Source: Nocardioides sp. GY 10113 (GTDB taxonomy: Bacteria; Actinomycetota; Actinomycetes; Propionibacteriales; Nocardioidaceae). Taken from it: a DNA stretch of 64,000 nucleotides. This document shows, piece after piece, positions 56,924 to 64,000 of this stretch. The stretch is from positions 1 through 64,000 of the forward strand of contig NZ_STGK01000016.1 of assembly GCF_004919105.1 (NCBI RefSeq), read 5' to 3'. A model generated the notes under the pieces. The model saw only the letters and a program-made list of their open reading frames with translations, searched no databases and was not told the DNA's origin. The number at the start of each line of letters is the position of its first letter. Position 1 is the stretch's first letter. The translations under genes and the position numbers were made by a program.

Positions 56924-57754
56924 ATGCAGCGCATCGCCTACCAGGGAGAGCCCGGCGCCAACTCCCACCTCGTCTGCAAGCAGGCCTACCCGGACGCCGA
57001 GCCGGTCCCCTGCGCGTCGTTCGAGGCGGCGTTCGCAGCGGTGACCAACGGCGAGGCCGATCTGGCGATGATCCCGATCGACAACTCGATCGCCGGACGG
57101 GTGGCCGACATCCACCACTTCCTGCCCGACTCGGGCCTGCACATCATCGGCGAGCACTTCCTGCGCATCCAGTTCATGCTGATGGCCACCCCGGGCGCGA
57201 CGACCGAGACCATCCGGACCGTGCACAGCCACGTGCACGCACTCGGCCAGTGCCGCAAGGTGATCAGCGACCTGGGCCTGACCCCGCAGATCTCCGGCGA
57301 CACCGCGGGCGCCGCGCGGGAGGTGGCCGAGGCCAAGGACGTCACCCAGGCCGCGATCGCTCCCTCGCTGGCCGCGGAGATCTACGGCCTGGAGATCCTG
57401 CGCGAGGACGTCGAGGACGAGGACCACAACACCACCCGGTTCGTGGTGCTCTCCCGCGACTTCGTCGTGCCGCCGGCCGACGGAGGCCCCATCGTCACGA
57501 CGTTCGTCTTCAACGTCCGCAACATCCCCGCAGCGCTCTACAAGGCGCTCGGCGGGTTCGCGACCAACGGCATCAACATGACCAAGCTGGAGAGCTACAT
57601 GGTGGGCGGCCAGTTCGCCGCGACCCAGTTCCTGGCCGAGGTCGACGGCCACCCCGACGACCCGCCGCTGGCGCGGGCACTGGAGGAGCTCGCCTTCTTC
57701 ACCGACGAGGTGAAGGTGCTCGGCGTCTACCCCGCCGACCCGTTCCGGGGCTGA
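56924..57754 (+). CDS. pheA: Prephenate dehydratase
   Basis: The 276-residue enzyme has a prephenate dehydratase domain (residues 1-180; IAYQGEPGANSH, PIDNSIAGRV, and the catalytic TRF in EDHNTTRFVVL) and a C-terminal ACT domain that binds phenylalanine (FNVRNIPAALYKALGGFATN; NMTKLESYMVGGQFAATQF). It converts prephenate to phenylpyruvate in Phe biosynthesis and is likely feedback-inhibited by Phe. The ACT ESRP motif is ESYM here, a mild variant. The start is ATG 56924. Confidence 0.95.
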   Translation: MQRIAYQGEPGANSHLVCKQAYPDAEPVPCASFEAAFAAVTNGEADLAMIPIDNSIAGRVADIHHFLPDSGLHIIGEHFLRIQFMLMATPGATTETIRTVHSHVHALGQCRKVISDLGLTPQISGDTAGAAREVAEAKDVTQAAIAPSLAAEIYGLEILREDVEDEDHNTTRFVVLSRDFVVPPADGGPIVTTFVFNVRNIPAALYKALGGFATNGINMTKLESYMVGGQFAATQFLAEVDGHPDDPPLARALEELAFFTDEVKVLGVYPADPFRG

Positions 57755-57824
57755 GCGGGCCGATCGGGGGCACGCGGCGCACCCCTTCCGCCCGGCCGCC
57801 GCCCGGCCCGCATAGGGTCGACAC

Positions 57825-59054
57825 ATGGCGTACGACGTGGGAGTGGACAGCGAGGTCGGGCGACTGCGGACGGTGATGCTGCACCGGCCGGGCGCGGAGC
57901 TCAAGCGGCTCACCCCGCGCAACAACGACCGCCTGCTGTTCGACGGGATTCCGTGGGTGGCGCACGCGCAGGAGGAGCACGACGCCTTCGCGCAGGCGCT
58001 GCGCGACCGTGACGTCGAGGTGCTCTACCTGACCGACCTGCTCACCGAGACGCTCGCCGACCCCGAGGCGCGGCGGGTGGCGATCGAGGGCACCCTGACC
58101 GGCCGCGACGGGCTCGACCTGGGCGACGCGCTCCGCGGCCACCTGCGCGGATTCCTCGACGACGCCACCCCCGAGGAGCTGACCGGCCACCTGACCGCCG
58201 GGATCCGCAACGACGAGGTCCGGTCCACGGTGCCCGGGTCGCTGGTGACCACGATGATGCCGGCCGACTGGTTCGCGATCGACCCGCTGCCGAACCTGCT
58301 CTTCACCCGGGACTCCTCGATCTGGCTGGCCGACCGGGTCGCGGTGACCTCGCTGGCGATGCCGGCGCGCAAGCGCGAGACGCAGCTGACCGACCTGATC
58401 TACCGGTTCCACCCCCGGTTCGCCGGCGAGACGCGCGTCCACGGCCACGGCCTGGAGCACGTCGAGGGCGGCGACGTGCTGCTCCTGGCCCCCGGCGTGG
58501 TCGCGGTGGGGGTGGGCGAGCGGACCACGCCCGCCGGCGCGGAGCGGCTGGCCCGCCACCTGTTCGAGGACGGCCTGGCGCAGAGCGTGCTGGTGGTCCC
58601 GATCGCCCAGGAACGGGCCACGATGCACCTGGACACCGTGTGCACGATGGTCGACACCGACAAGATCCTGATGTACCCCAACGTGGCGGACACGCTGACG
58701 GCGTACACCCTGACGGCCGACGAGCCCGCCGACGACGGCACGGTGCGGCTGCGGATCTCCGAGGCCGAGCCGTTCCTGCGCGCCGCGGCGACGGCGATGC
58801 GGATCGACGCCCTGCACCACCTCGACACCGGTCTGGACCCGGTCACCGCGGAGCGCGAGCAGTGGGACGACGGCAACAACACCCTCGCCCTGGCCCCTCG
58901 CCTGGCGGTCGCCTACGAGCGCAACGACGGCACCAACGCACGCCTCGAGGCGGCGGGGATCGAGGTGGTCCGGATCGCCGGCTCCGAGCTCGGCTCCGGC
59001 CGCGGCGGCCCGCGCTGCATGAGCTGCCCGATCCTGCGGGACTCGCTGGCCTGA
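57825..59054 (+). CDS. arcA: Arginine deiminase
   Basis: The 409-residue enzyme has the guanidine-modifying fold with catalytic residues: Asp/Glu region FTRDSSIWL, His in HGHGLEHVEGGDVL, Asp in MHLDTVCTMVDTD and the nucleophile Cys near the C-terminus in GGPRCMSCPILRD. It converts arginine to citrulline and ammonia. No arcB or arcC is next to it, so it may serve acid resistance or nitrogen supply rather than the full ATP-yielding pathway. The start is ATG 57825. Confidence 0.95.
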   Translation: MAYDVGVDSEVGRLRTVMLHRPGAELKRLTPRNNDRLLFDGIPWVAHAQEEHDAFAQALRDRDVEVLYLTDLLTETLADPEARRVAIEGTLTGRDGLDLGDALRGHLRGFLDDATPEELTGHLTAGIRNDEVRSTVPGSLVTTMMPADWFAIDPLPNLLFTRDSSIWLADRVAVTSLAMPARKRETQLTDLIYRFHPRFAGETRVHGHGLEHVEGGDVLLLAPGVVAVGVGERTTPAGAERLARHLFEDGLAQSVLVVPIAQERATMHLDTVCTMVDTDKILMYPNVADTLTAYTLTADEPADDGTVRLRISEAEPFLRAAATAMRIDALHHLDTGLDPVTAEREQWDDGNNTLALAPRLAVAYERNDGTNARLEAAGIEVVRIAGSELGSGRGGPRCMSCPILRDSLA

Positions 59055-59162
59055 TCCGGCTCGTCCCCCGGGCGTGACCCGGACCCCCGGACGTCCGTTG
59101 AACAGGGTGTCATCGTCGACGCGCGTCCGCGCCGACGGGCGGATCGGACCCCGGAGGGACCC

Positions 59163-59525
59163 ATGACCACGTTCTTCGAGCACTTCACGCCGAAGGAGAT
59201 CGCGCGGATCAGCGGCGCAGGTCGGCGGGTGAAGCTCCCGCAGGGCTGGTCGCCGATCTGGGAGGACACCCCGGCCGACAAGGCCTACATCATCCTCGAC
59301 GGCACCGCCTCGGTGCGCCGCGACGGCGCCGAGATCGCCCAGCTCGGCCCCGGCGACATCGTCGGCGAGGCCGCGATCGTCGGCAACAAGCTGCGCAACG
59401 CCAGCGTGGTCGCGCTGACCCCGCTGGAGACGATCCACCTCACCGACGAGACGCTGCGCGAGCTCGACGCCGACTGGCCGTCGTTCCACGACGCGCTGGT
59501 CGCCGTGGCGCAGTCGCGCGCCTGA
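59163..59525 (+). CDS. Stand-alone cyclic-nucleotide-binding-like domain protein
   Basis: The 120-residue protein is a single cNMP-binding β-barrel (AYIILDGTASVRRDGAEIAQ, LGPGDIVGEAAIVGNKLRNA, SVVALTPLETIHLTDETL) without an HTH. The phosphate-binding cassette has GDIVGEAAIV but Asn-Lys-Leu-Arg-Asn follows in place of the usual RxAT, so ligand binding is uncertain. A good GGAGGGACC lies before ATG 59163. It is 108 bp behind arcA, perhaps as a sensory partner. Confidence 0.82.
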   Translation: MTTFFEHFTPKEIARISGAGRRVKLPQGWSPIWEDTPADKAYIILDGTASVRRDGAEIAQLGPGDIVGEAAIVGNKLRNASVVALTPLETIHLTDETLRELDADWPSFHDALVAVAQSRA

Positions 59526-59556
59526 TCCGCGACCGGGGCGCGGCGCGAGCGCAGCC

Positions 59557-59595
59557 GGTGGTTGAGGTGCGAGCGGAGCGAGCCTCGAAACCACC
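59557..59595. repeat. Intergenic palindromic repeat, copy 1
   Basis: The sequence starts GGTGGTTGAGGTGCGAGCGG and ends CGAGCCTCGAAACCACC, an imperfect palindrome around GAGCGGAGCGAG. This is a repeat type I recall as abundant between genes in Nocardioides and relatives. It may act as a hairpin terminator. Confidence 0.65.
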
Positions 59596-59619
59596 GCTCC
59601 CCTGACGGGGTGCGGTGCC

Positions 59620-59663
59620 CTGGCTTCGAGGCTCCTCGCTACGCTCGTCGCGCCTCGACCAGC
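59620..59663. repeat. Intergenic palindromic repeat, copy 2
   Basis: This related but diverged copy starts CTGGCTTCGAGGCTCCTCGC and ends GTCGCGCCTCGACCAG. It lies 24 bp after copy 1 and just before the converging DUF5926 gene stop. Confidence 0.6.
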
Positions 59664-59669
59664 CCCAGG

Positions 59670-60629
59670 TCAGCGGATGGTGACCTGGCGGTTCGCCAGG
59701 CCGCTGCGCGCGGAGCGCTCCTCCTGGGTCAGCTCGGCGTCGTCGGCGAGCGCCGCGTCCAGCTTCTCCTTGAACGCCACGGCGGCCTCCTCGAGCGGCT
59801 CCGGGCCGGTGCCGACGGGCAGGTCCCAGACGGGGGCCAGCAGTCCGTGGGCGCGGAACATGCCGACCAGGCGCGCGTCCGGGACGATCACGTCGTCGCC
59901 CTTCACGTGCAACCGCGCCAGGGCGGTGAGCAGGGCGTCCTCGGGCTCCGGCATCACCCAGCGCAGGTGCTCCTTGGCACCCATCCGGGTCCAGTACGCC
60001 GCCGTGACACCGGTCAGGCGAGCGGTCGGCGCGGCGGCGCCGTCGGCCTGCTCCAGGGCGGCGGCCAGCTCGCTGGACTCGTCCATGTCCTCGACCCAGA
60101 ACTCGAAGCCCTCGCGCACCGAGACCTCCAACGGGCCGTCGACGACGACGTCCTGCAGGCGCGGGCCCGGCGCCGGCGCCTCGGTCAGGCCGATCACGCC
60201 CGGCTCGGCGTCCAGCGCCTTGAGCAGCACCGCGGCCAGGTCGCGGGCCGGGTCGCCGAAGCCGTGCTGGACCTGCAGGCCCAGCCAGATCTCGCCGCTG
60301 TCGCGGACCATCGCCGGCGCCGCCATCGGCAGCAGCGTGCAGAGCTTGACGGTGCGGCCGCCGTACTCCTCGGTCAGGGTGAGGGGCGCCGTCGCCGCCG
60401 GCACCAGCTCGCGCAGCGCGACGATGTCGCACTCCGACGCGAACCCCTCGAACGGTCGCTTGACGAAGACCTGGCCGCCGCCGGGGGCGCCATGACAGGC
60501 CTTGTACCGCTTGCCCGAGCCGCACGGGCACGGCTGGCGCGGCCCGACCTCACCCGGAGCGGTGGCGGTCGACCCGGAGGCGGACCGAGAGGACGATCCG
60601 GAGGACTTGGAGCGGGAACGCTTGGCCAT
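59670..60629 (-). CDS. DUF5926 family protein with N-terminal SEC-C zinc motif
   Basis: The 319-residue protein (ATG 60629, MAKRSRSKSSG) has a Ser/Arg-rich start, then a SEC-C motif PCPCGSGKRYKACHG (C-x-C-x8-C-H). The DUF5926 body follows (VFVKRPFEGFASECDIVALREL, TLTEEYGGRTVKLCTLLP). The family is restricted to actinobacteria, and its role is unknown. SEC-C motifs bind zinc and often mediate contact with the ribosome or SecB. It sits 11 bp downstream of the glycerophosphodiesterase gene. Confidence 0.88.
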   Translation of the reverse strand: MAKRSRSKSSGSSSRSASGSTATAPGEVGPRQPCPCGSGKRYKACHGAPGGGQVFVKRPFEGFASECDIVALRELVPAATAPLTLTEEYGGRTVKLCTLLPMAAPAMVRDSGEIWLGLQVQHGFGDPARDLAAVLLKALDAEPGVIGLTEAPAPGPRLQDVVVDGPLEVSVREGFEFWVEDMDESSELAAALEQADGAAAPTARLTGVTAAYWTRMGAKEHLRWVMPEPEDALLTALARLHVKGDDVIVPDARLVGMFRAHGLLAPVWDLPVGTGPEPLEEAAVAFKEKLDAALADDAELTQEERSARSGLANRQVTIR

Positions 60630-60639
60630 GGACGCCAAC

Positions 60640-61437
60640 CTACTTCCCGGCCCGGTCCCGCCGGTCGAGCAGGTCGAGCATGTGGCCCGGGCGGTCGGTG
60701 ATCACGGCCTTCGCCCCGGCGTCCAGGCACAGCTGCAGGTCCGCCTCCGAGTTCACCACCCACACGTGCAGCTCGCGGCCGGTACGCCGCATGCTCGCCA
60801 CCACCTTGGGGTGCTCCTGGAGCAGGTTGATCCCGGGGCCCAGCTGCCAGTCGGGGCCCACCAGCCGGCGCAGCATCGGCCAGTAGTTCGGCTTGTCGAC
60901 CAGCTGCACGAGCTGCACCTCGGGCGCCAGCCGCTCCACGCGCTGCAGCGCGGTGAAGGAGAAGCTCATCACCCGCACCGGCGCCCCCGCCCGGGTCCAG
61001 CCGAAGTCGCTCAGCACCTCGACCAGGCGTCGCTCGACGAGTCCGCCGTACCGGGTCGGGTGCTTGGTCTCGATCGCCACCTCGACCGGCCGGTCGTAGT
61101 CGGCGACCGTCTCCAGCAGCCGGCGCAGCGTGAGCACGCTGTCCATCGAGTGGTCGCGCTCGGGCGCCTCGTCGTCGAGCTCGGCCCACGGGTTCTTCCA
61201 CGCGGCGAAGTCGAGCTCGGAGAGGTCGGCCAGCTCCATCGTCGAGACGATCCCCCGACCGCCGCCGGTCCGGCGCAGCGTCCGGTCGTGCACGCAGACC
61301 AGGTGGCCGTCGGCGGTGAGCCGAACGTCGCACTCGAGTGCTTCGGCCCCGGCGTCCAGGGCGGCGACATAGGCCCCGAGGGTGTGCTCGGCCAACTCGT
61401 GACTGGCGCCCCGATGGGCGACGACCTGGGGCCGCAT
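60640..61437 (-). CDS. Glycerophosphodiester phosphodiesterase
   Basis: The 265-residue TIM-barrel enzyme has the GDPD signature VVAHRGASHELAEHTLGAY, metal ligands in ECDVRLTADGHLVCVHD and Glu/Lys in VEVAIETKHPT. It hydrolyses glycerophosphodiesters to glycerol 3-phosphate and an alcohol. No signal peptide is present, so it is cytoplasmic. It is co-directional with the DUF5926 gene. The conserved HRG-x-x-x-x-x-E-N-T motif reads EHT instead of ENT here, a mild change. Confidence 0.93.
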   Translation of the reverse strand: MRPQVVAHRGASHELAEHTLGAYVAALDAGAEALECDVRLTADGHLVCVHDRTLRRTGGGRGIVSTMELADLSELDFAAWKNPWAELDDEAPERDHSMDSVLTLRRLLETVADYDRPVEVAIETKHPTRYGGLVERRLVEVLSDFGWTRAGAPVRVMSFSFTALQRVERLAPEVQLVQLVDKPNYWPMLRRLVGPDWQLGPGINLLQEHPKVVASMRRTGRELHVWVVNSEADLQLCLDAGAKAVITDRPGHMLDLLDRRDRAGK

Positions 61438-61576
61438 GGCCCGATTGTGTCAGCCCGGGACCCGGGCCACGGCATCGCGGTGGCGGTCCGGACACCCCGG
61501 CCCCCGGGGTCGGACCAGGGGTGACTCAGGGCGGGCCCGGATGGGCCGTGGGGGTGCGACCGGGCACGCTGGTGAC

Positions 61577-61939
61577 ATGAGCAACCCGTACTCCACCCCC
61601 GATCCCGACGACGCCCCGGCCGAGGCCCCCCACACCGAGGCCCCCCACGCCGAGGCCCCGACCAACCAGGCCCCGCCGACCCACCAGGCGCCCCCGCCGC
61701 CGTACACCCCGCCCTACACCCCGCCGAGCTACGGGGAGGCCCCTGCCGGCGGCGGGCCGAAGCGACTGACCCGCAGCAGCAGCGACAAGATGATCGCCGG
61801 CGTCTGCGGGGGCGCGGCCGCCTACCTCGACATCGATGCCACGCTGGTCCGGCTGCTGATGGTCGCCGCGGCGGTCTTCACCGGCGGCGCGGCGATCCTG
61901 GTCTACCTCGCCGGCTGGATCCTGATGCCGCAGGACTGA
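61577..61939 (+). CDS. PspC-domain membrane protein
   Basis: The 120-residue protein starts at ATG 61577 with a long Pro/Ala/Glu-rich disordered N-terminus (about 65 aa with repeats of EAPH and YTPP). It ends in a PspC domain (RLTRSSSDKMIAGVCGGAAA, LVRLLMVAAAVFTGGAAILV, YLAGWILMPQD) with one or two transmembrane helices. PspC proteins take part in envelope-stress responses. No pspA neighbour is seen. Confidence 0.88.
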   Translation: MSNPYSTPDPDDAPAEAPHTEAPHAEAPTNQAPPTHQAPPPPYTPPYTPPSYGEAPAGGGPKRLTRSSSDKMIAGVCGGAAAYLDIDATLVRLLMVAAAVFTGGAAILVYLAGWILMPQD

Positions 61940-61973
61940 GCGGCCATCGTCCCGGGCCGCCTACCCTGGGCCC

Positions 61974-62804
61974 GTGACCGACCCGGCCGACGACCCGGCC
62001 GACGACCCGGCCGACGACCCGCGCACGGACGCCGTGGTCGCCGCCCTGCGCGCCGCCGGTTGTGTGTTCGCCGAGGAGGAGGCCGCGCACCTGCGCGAGG
62101 CCGCCGCCGGCGACCCCGACCGGCTCGCGACGCTGCTGGCCCGACGCGCCGCGGGCGAGCCCCTCGAGCACCTGGTCGGGTGGGTGGACTTCGACGGCCA
62201 CCGACTGACGCTCGACCCGGGGGTCTTCATCCCCCGCAGCCGCTCGGTGTGGCTGGTCGAGCTGGCGGCGGCGGCGCTGCCGTCCTCGGGTGGGACGCTG
62301 GTCGACGTGGGCTGCGGGAGCGGCGCGTTGGCCGTGGCCGTGGCCGCACGCCGGCCGTCCACCCGCTTGTACGCCGTCGACAGCGACCCCATCGCCGTGG
62401 CCTGCGCCCGCCGGAACCTCTCCCGGCTGAGCACCCCCTCGGCCGTCCACCTGGGCGACCTCCTCACCCCGCTGCCAGCGACGCTGCGCGGCGCCGTGGA
62501 CGTGGTGGTGGCCAACATGCCGTACGTGCCGACCACGGCGCGGTCGCTGATGCCTGCCGAGTCGCGCGACCACGAGCCGCGTGGCGCCACCGACGGGGGC
62601 GCCGACGGGCTCGACCTGATCCGGCGGGTGGCCGCAGCGGCCCCGGCCTGGCTACGGCCCGGTGGTGCGCTGCTGGTGGAGACCGGTGCGCCGCACACGG
62701 GACAGGCGGGGGCGGCGGCCGCGGCGCTCCGCGATGCGGGACTCACGGCCACCGTCCACCATCAGCCCGACCGGGGCGCGACGGCGGTGCGCGGCCTCCG
62801 CTGA
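61974..62804 (+). CDS. HemK-like protein N5-glutamine methyltransferase homologue
   Basis: The start is GTG 61974. The 276-residue protein has an N-terminal acidic repeat (DPADDPADDPADDP), a helical HemK-like N-domain (GEPLEHLVGWVDFDGHRLTL) and a SAM-binding fold (VDVGCGSGALAVAVAARRPS). The catalytic motif is NMPY (VVVANMPYVPTT) instead of NPPY. This is typical of the actinobacterial putative N5-glutamine methyltransferase branch, separate from PrmC/HemK. The substrate is uncertain. Confidence 0.85.
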   Translation: MTDPADDPADDPADDPRTDAVVAALRAAGCVFAEEEAAHLREAAAGDPDRLATLLARRAAGEPLEHLVGWVDFDGHRLTLDPGVFIPRSRSVWLVELAAAALPSSGGTLVDVGCGSGALAVAVAARRPSTRLYAVDSDPIAVACARRNLSRLSTPSAVHLGDLLTPLPATLRGAVDVVVANMPYVPTTARSLMPAESRDHEPRGATDGGADGLDLIRRVAAAAPAWLRPGGALLVETGAPHTGQAGAAAAALRDAGLTATVHHQPDRGATAVRGLR

Positions 62805-62924
62805 CCGGCACTCTGTCCCAGTGCCGGTCAGGGGCAACCTCCGAGGCCGACGGTCCATCCCCACAGCTGGACCCGAGCGACCTCCCCGGCCGGCGACCAT
62901 CGTCCCACCCGGCACAGCGGTCCA

Positions 62925-62965
62925 GACGGTTGTTCCGGACCGGCCGCATGAGTGGAACAACCGTC
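62925..62965. promoter_or_regulatory. Perfect 12-bp inverted repeat (operator) upstream of HTH gene
   Basis: GACGGTTGTTCC (62925-62936) and GGAACAACCGTC (62954-62965) form 12-bp perfect arms with a 17-bp spacer. The site ends 24 bp before GTG 62990. It is a good candidate for autoregulation by the downstream regulator. Confidence 0.65.
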
Positions 62966-62989
62966 GGGGGTCTGGGCGATGATGGCGGT

Positions 62990-64000
62990 GTGCCTCGCCC
63001 ACCGTTGGAGATCGATGACCGGACCCCGCTCGACGGGGCCCAGATCGACCTCCCGGCCCGCATCGGCTGGCTGCTGCGCAGCTGGCGGACCCACCGCGGG
63101 ATCAGCCTGCGCGAGCTCCAGACGCGGCTCGCGGACCTGGGCACGTCCACCTCGGTCACCGCCCTGTCGCGGGTCGAGGTCAGCGGCGAGCGCAACAGCA
63201 CCCTGATCGAGGGGTACGAGCGCGGGCTCGGCCTGCCGCACGGCGCGCTGCGCGCACCGATCGACGTGCTGTGTCGGACCTACGACTACCGGCCCGCCGA
63301 TGTCGCGCCACTGATCCCGTCGACCTCGCTGGAGACCTTCTCGACGATCTGCGGCGCCGTCGACGGTCCCGGCGCCCGGCCCACCGGTCGCGACTGGATG
63401 CGGTTCGCCGAGGCGCACACCGACGGCGTCTTCGGGCTGCCGCGCCGCGAGATGGAACCGGTCGTCGCCCGGCTGGCCCAGGAGCTGGGTCGGTCGGTCG
63501 GCACCGGCTACCAGCAGCGGTACGACGCCCTGGCGCGGCTCCGCTGCGGCCGCTACGGCGACGTGGTCTTCGACGTCGTCGCCGCCGCGATCGCCGTACC
63601 GGGTGCCCAGCGACTGCCGGACCTGATGAGCGCCGTGTGCGAGCGGCCCTCGACACAGGTGCTCGACTGGTGCGCCGGCCTCCTGGACGACCCCTGCCAC
63701 CTGATCGCCCGTGCGGCGTGCCTGGGTCTGCAGAACCTGCGGTTCGTCGGCGGCCTCGACGCCGAGGAGTGGGCCGACGTGGCGCCCCGGGTCGCCGCCG
63801 CCGCCGACCTGATCGACACCGACCCCTCACGTGGCGTGACCCTCAGCAGCATGCTCGCGGCGTCCCACCCCGCGTTGCGGGCGGCGGTGCCGCCGACGGT
63901 CAGGGCCTCGCTGCCGGACCCGCCGCGGCCACCGCGGTGGACCAGGAACCGCCTGAACGTCCACTACAGCGCGGCCGCCGCCCTGGCCGCCGAGGTCGCG
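62990..64000 (+). CDS. XRE-family HTH regulator with large sensory region (C-terminus beyond window)
   Basis: The frame runs off the window end. I prefer GTG 62990 because the operator-like inverted repeat would otherwise be inside the gene; ATG 62948 is the alternative. The N-terminus has an XRE-like HTH (IGWLLRSWRTHRGISLRELQTRLADLG, then VTALSRVEVSGERNSTLIEGYE). It is followed by more than 240 residues of helical, HEAT-like sequence (RYDALARLRCGRYGDVVFDV; DPCHLIARAACLGLQNLRF). Targets and ligand are unknown. Confidence 0.78.
   Translation, partial: MPRPPLEIDDRTPLDGAQIDLPARIGWLLRSWRTHRGISLRELQTRLADLGTSTSVTALSRVEVSGERNSTLIEGYERGLGLPHGALRAPIDVLCRTYDYRPADVAPLIPSTSLETFSTICGAVDGPGARPTGRDWMRFAEAHTDGVFGLPRREMEPVVARLAQELGRSVGTGYQQRYDALARLRCGRYGDVVFDVVAAAIAVPGAQRLPDLMSAVCERPSTQVLDWCAGLLDDPCHLIARAACLGLQNLRFVGGLDAEEWADVAPRVAAAADLIDTDPSRGVTLSSMLAASHPALRAAVPPTVRASLPDPPRPPRWTRNRLNVHYSAAAALAAEVA

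Overview
The window is high-GC DNA with many GTG starts and short intergenic gaps, from an actinomycete. A bacterial proteasome activator (Bpa), a DUF222/HNH protein, paired palindromic intergenic repeats and a B12-riboswitch-controlled nrdAB operon fit Nocardioides or a close relative in the Nocardioidaceae. The genus is an inference from gene content, not from a marker gene.

Layout. (1) 1-14.8 kb is chromosomal: a DUF222/HNH fragment, a HepT/MntA-type toxin-antitoxin pair, nrdAB (class Ia ribonucleotide reductase) behind a complete cobalamin riboswitch and two NrdR-like boxes, a copper amine oxidase with a membrane protein, a ClC-type channel, secreted proteins, and an SDR-fold protein with halohydrin-dehalogenase-like motifs. 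(2) 14,836-42,769 is an integrated element of about 27.9 kb. It sits in the 3' half of a tRNA-Arg(ACG) gene, is bounded by 36-bp perfect direct repeats, and carries a tyrosine integrase and excisionase at its left end. (3) 42.8-64 kb is chromosomal again: tRNA-Arg, two tRNA-Ser genes, serS, pheA, arcA, mobA, bpa, a PAP2-DAGK fusion and other housekeeping genes.

The island contains xis-int, three unrecognised genes and a type I-E CRISPR-Cas locus ordered cas3 - array (15 repeats, 14 spacers) - cse1 - cse2 - cas7e - cas5e - cas6e. There is no cas1 or cas2 there or anywhere else in the window, so it is an interference-only module. Only 3 of the 15 repeats match the consensus exactly, which suggests an array that no longer grows. 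A 21-bp-stem terminator separates cas6e from a convergent phage/plasmid-type primase-helicase whose P-loop has lost its lysine. A 1-kb gene-free region behind the primase operon could be the element's replication or control region. The right half holds cargo: an 11-residue-repeat membrane protein, a metallophosphoesterase, secreted cutinase, matrixin and HNH-nuclease proteins, an AbiEi-like orphan regulator, and a secreted WHH-motif protein followed by a DUF1963 protein (possible toxin and immunity pair). No phage structural or packaging genes and no conjugation genes were seen, so the element looks like a satellite or integrative mobilizable-type island that can defend its host.

Two pairs of palindromes with CAAG/CTTG arms and 22 bp between centres occur at 16.7 kb, in the xis upstream region, and at 33.8 kb. 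They may be operators of one island regulator.
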